Below, piece by piece: positions 33,213 through 35,174 of a stretch of DNA of 35,174 nucleotides; the first letter of the stretch is position 1, and every line of letters begins with the position of its first letter. A program made the translations under genes and the position numbers. The stretch spans positions 1-35,174 of the forward strand of contig CAKQQY010000017.1 in NCBI GenBank assembly GCA_934271245.1, in the 5' to 3' direction. The notes below the pieces were generated by a model. It had not been told where the DNA came from. It was given only the letters and a program-made list of their open reading frames with translations, and searched no databases. The DNA comes from an uncultured Clostridia bacterium. Its GTDB lineage: Bacteria; Bacillota; Clostridia; Christensenellales; Borkfalkiaceae.

Positions 33213-34349
33213 TTACTTGATACTGCTTATTAGTAAACGTTTATCTTCTTCGTAAAGATGTCCATATGTTTTTAGTACTTGTTCTACGGTATCTCCGATA
33301 AGGTCTGCAACGACATATACGCTTGCTCCGAGATGTATACACATTGAAACAAACGAGTGGCGTAAGTCGTGCATACGGATTCTTTTTACGCCAGATTTAG
33401 CAATATACCGCTCGAATGCGTGTGATAAAGTATTTTCGTGAATAGGGTTTTCACCACCAAAGAAAAAAGGTTTTTGCGGCACATATTGCTCAAGAGCCTT
33501 TTTTAACGGCTTGCAAATGATTGTTTTATCTCGTTTTTCGTTCTTTGTGGTAGTGATTTTATAGGGGGAACCGTCCGTCGTTTTGCGGGTATATGTCTTA
33601 TCAAAGATAATGTAGTCATTTTTAACGTCATCGGTGCTTAACGCTATCACTTCGCCTTTTCTTCTCCCGGTAAAGTAAAGCACATTAAACATTGCTTTGT
33701 ACGTCGGATTATCAACGACGGATATAAACTTATCAAATTCTTCTCTCGTCCAAAATTGCATAGATGTTTTTTGTGTGCGGCGCCGAGGTTTTTTAACTTT
33801 GCGAAGATTGTTTGGTACGCCATAACGAAGTTCGCTCCACGTGAGAAAAGTATTTAACGTTCCGCGAATGTTTGAGAGCCTATTGTATGAATAGTATTTG
33901 CCCGTTCGACTGCTTTTTGTATTCCACAGAGTGTCTTGCCAAGAATAAAGTTTTTCAACAGATAAATCATTTATTTTTGTTTTGTTAAAATAAGGCAATA
34001 TAAAGTTATAAAGAGTATTCCTTCTATCGTAGACCGTACTATCTTTGTTTTGGTTTGACATTGAAGCAATATATAAGGGGATAAGGTTTTCAACCGTCAA
34101 TTCTTCTTTTCCGTTTGAAATGGATTTTCCTTTTTTTATGGGGTTGTTTTTCACAAGTTCGCAAGTTTTTGTAATAAAGTCAAGGTAACCTTGCTTTGCA
34201 AGCGATTTGTTAACGAATCCCGAAAGTTTTTTCTGTTTTTCTATTCCGTCCAAGGTGGTTACACGAAACCGAACGTCATAAACCTTACCGCGTTTCGTCT
34301 GGCGTTCGTGCAGGGAATATTTATTTGATGAAATGTAATATTTTGGCAT
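33213..34349 (-). CDS. tyrosine recombinase (phage/ICE-type integrase)
   Basis: 378 residues from the ATG at 34349 with AAGG five bases upstream; a TTG 15 bases earlier is in frame but lacks a site. An N-terminal arm-binding-like domain (about 1-70) is followed by a SAM-like core-binding domain (about 90-190) and the catalytic domain: Arg in YFTGRRKGEV, Lys in TTTKNEKRD, His-x-x-Arg in MHDLRHSF, and Tyr in VLKTYGHLY. The usual His before the nucleophile (LGH) is Asp here (LIGDT). It catalyses integration and excision at the tRNA-Ala. The region is visibly more AT-rich than the glycan cluster, as expected of foreign DNA. Confidence 0.93.
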   Translation of the reverse strand: MPKYYISSNKYSLHERQTKRGKVYDVRFRVTTLDGIEKQKKLSGFVNKSLAKQGYLDFITKTCELVKNNPIKKGKSISNGKEELTVENLIPLYIASMSNQNKDSTVYDRRNTLYNFILPYFNKTKINDLSVEKLYSWQDTLWNTKSSRTGKYYSYNRLSNIRGTLNTFLTWSELRYGVPNNLRKVKKPRRRTQKTSMQFWTREEFDKFISVVDNPTYKAMFNVLYFTGRRKGEVIALSTDDVKNDYIIFDKTYTRKTTDGSPYKITTTKNEKRDKTIICKPLKKALEQYVPQKPFFFGGENPIHENTLSHAFERYIAKSGVKRIRMHDLRHSFVSMCIHLGASVYVVADLIGDTVEQVLKTYGHLYEEDKRLLISSIK

Positions 34350-34351
34350 AA

Positions 34352-35174
34352 TTACCTTAACCAATACTTTTGTTCTTTCTTAAATTCATCTATATTAGTG
34401 GATATTACTTTTTTGTAGTCCAGCAAGTTATAGTAAGGGCGATAAAAAAACAAATCGCAAATAAAACTTTTATATGCATATTGATACGATGAATCAGATA
34501 TATGTTTATTACGTATTTTTTTTGAGATTATATCGCTTTCAAATAAGCAAATAACAAATAAATTCTTTAACAGTTCATCATACTCCAAGCAGTAATCGAA
34601 ATACTCGTAATTTTCAAAACAAATATACTTAGTATTCTTTATATTAAGTTCGAAAACATTATTGAAAATATCAATTATTTTGTAAATATCATCTTGTAGT
34701 AATTCGTAGCGATTAAAACCGTTTGATTTTGAGTTGCTTTTAGAAACAGTAACATATTGACCGAGTTCAAGTTCTTGAAATGTATCGTGCAATAATTCGG
34801 CAAGATATAAAGTATTGTAGCATTTTTCGTTGTTAAACTGTTTTAGTTTCTCTTTTAAAGGAATATCATTGCGAACTGTTTCAATGTCTTCTTTATAATA
34901 GTAAAATAAATTGTCAATATTTATTTTTGTTAAATGTTCGCTCTCAATGATTGGGGCAAGTCTTTTTTTAAAGACTACAATTTCATTTTGTTCGTTAAGA
35001 AATTGCTTATATAATTCGCTTCTTCGGCAATCGTCATCTGTATATATAAAAACGTTTTTTTTGTCTTTTCTGTCGAGAAAAGATAAAAATGTCTCGGCTT
35101 CGTTTTTGGATAGGTTTAAAGAATCAGTAATGCAAGAAAGTTCGGATTCTCTTTTAGATTCTGCTTCTTCTATC
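34352..35174 (-). CDS. unrecognised element-borne protein (5' end outside the window)
   Basis: On the - strand the frame is open from the window edge to a stop at 34352, at least 273 codons; the apparent TTG start at 34792 is internal. It ends two bases before the integrase ATG, so the two are probably co-transcribed and coupled. The sequence is rich in Lys, Asn, Asp, Tyr and Phe. Visible segments include FLSFLDRKDKKNVFIYTDDD, then LYKQFLNEQNEIVVF and, near the end, FFYRPYYNLLDYKKVI. No signal peptide, membrane segment or known motif is seen. The acidic TDDD could bind a metal, but this is not enough for a function. A cargo or defence role is only a guess from position. Confidence 0.7.
   Translation of the reverse strand, partial: IEEAESKRESELSCITDSLNLSKNEAETFLSFLDRKDKKNVFIYTDDDCRRSELYKQFLNEQNEIVVFKKRLAPIIESEHLTKINIDNLFYYYKEDIETVRNDIPLKEKLKQFNNEKCYNTLYLAELLHDTFQELELGQYVTVSKSNSKSNGFNRYELLQDDIYKIIDIFNNVFELNIKNTKYICFENYEYFDYCLEYDELLKNLFVICLFESDIISKKIRNKHISDSSYQYAYKSFICDLFFYRPYYNLLDYKKVISTNIDEFKKEQKYWLR

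Overview
The window looks like a chromosomal segment of a gut-type, low-to-mid GC anaerobic Firmicute (Clostridia). Supporting signs are strong GGAGG ribosome sites, many Cys-lipoproteins with short signal peptides, Ig-like (BIG2) surface modules, a carbohydrate ABC importer encoded without its ATPase, and a type II-style tracrRNA. A more precise assignment (for example Christensenellales) would be a guess. Nearly all long reading frames in the central part run on the + strand in tight, often overlapping operon order.

Left edge (1-710): a near-consensus promoter followed by two gene remnants, the C-terminus of a TetR-like regulator (to 351) and the C-terminus of a type I restriction HsdR subunit (to 559), joined in different frames. 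A strong bidirectional terminator follows at 668-709. A divergent AraC-family regulator (832-1731, - strand) then faces a large glycan-use cluster.

Glycan cluster (2012-25985). The first part encodes exported proteins: an Ig-like lipoprotein, an SGNH esterase-type lipoprotein, a small Ig-like lipoprotein, an ABC permease, a solute-binding lipoprotein, a second ABC permease, a three-module jelly-roll protein, a small exported protein with an unusual Cys-containing C-terminal tail, a clan GH-A glycosidase lipoprotein, a 47-residue peptide and a 1338-residue multimodular metallophosphoesterase. The second part encodes enzymes without signal peptides: a GH63/trehalase-like (alpha/alpha)6 enzyme, a GH78 alpha-L-rhamnosidase, two GH31 enzymes and a GH43-like enzyme. 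The likely logic is capture and trimming at the surface, ABC import of oligosaccharides, and cytoplasmic depolymerisation. The operon ends in a gene start that is cut off after 20 codons.

Junction (26045-27373): an alpha/beta hydrolase remnant truncated at its nucleophile motif, a terminator, then three head-to-tail 141-bp units rich in hairpins. One hairpin covaries between units, and unit 1 has a good sigma-70 promoter. The rhaB-rhaA-rhaD operon (27374-30749) follows. It turns L-rhamnose into dihydroxyacetone phosphate and L-lactaldehyde, which links it to the rhamnosidase upstream.

Intergenic 30750-31439: after the rhaD terminator lies the most interesting signal. A complete type II tracrRNA architecture sits on the - strand (anti-repeat, bulge, nexus hairpin, second hairpin, terminator; 31157-31262). 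One repeat-spacer period away, on the + strand, is a single matching CRISPR repeat (31290-31325). No cas gene is in the window.

Right part: a short-chain dehydrogenase, an O6-methylguanine-DNA methyltransferase on the opposite strand, and a tRNA-Ala(GGC) with its own promoter and terminator. Directly beyond the tRNA 3' end is an AT-rich integrative element, seen here as a tyrosine integrase plus an unrecognised upstream gene that runs off the window.
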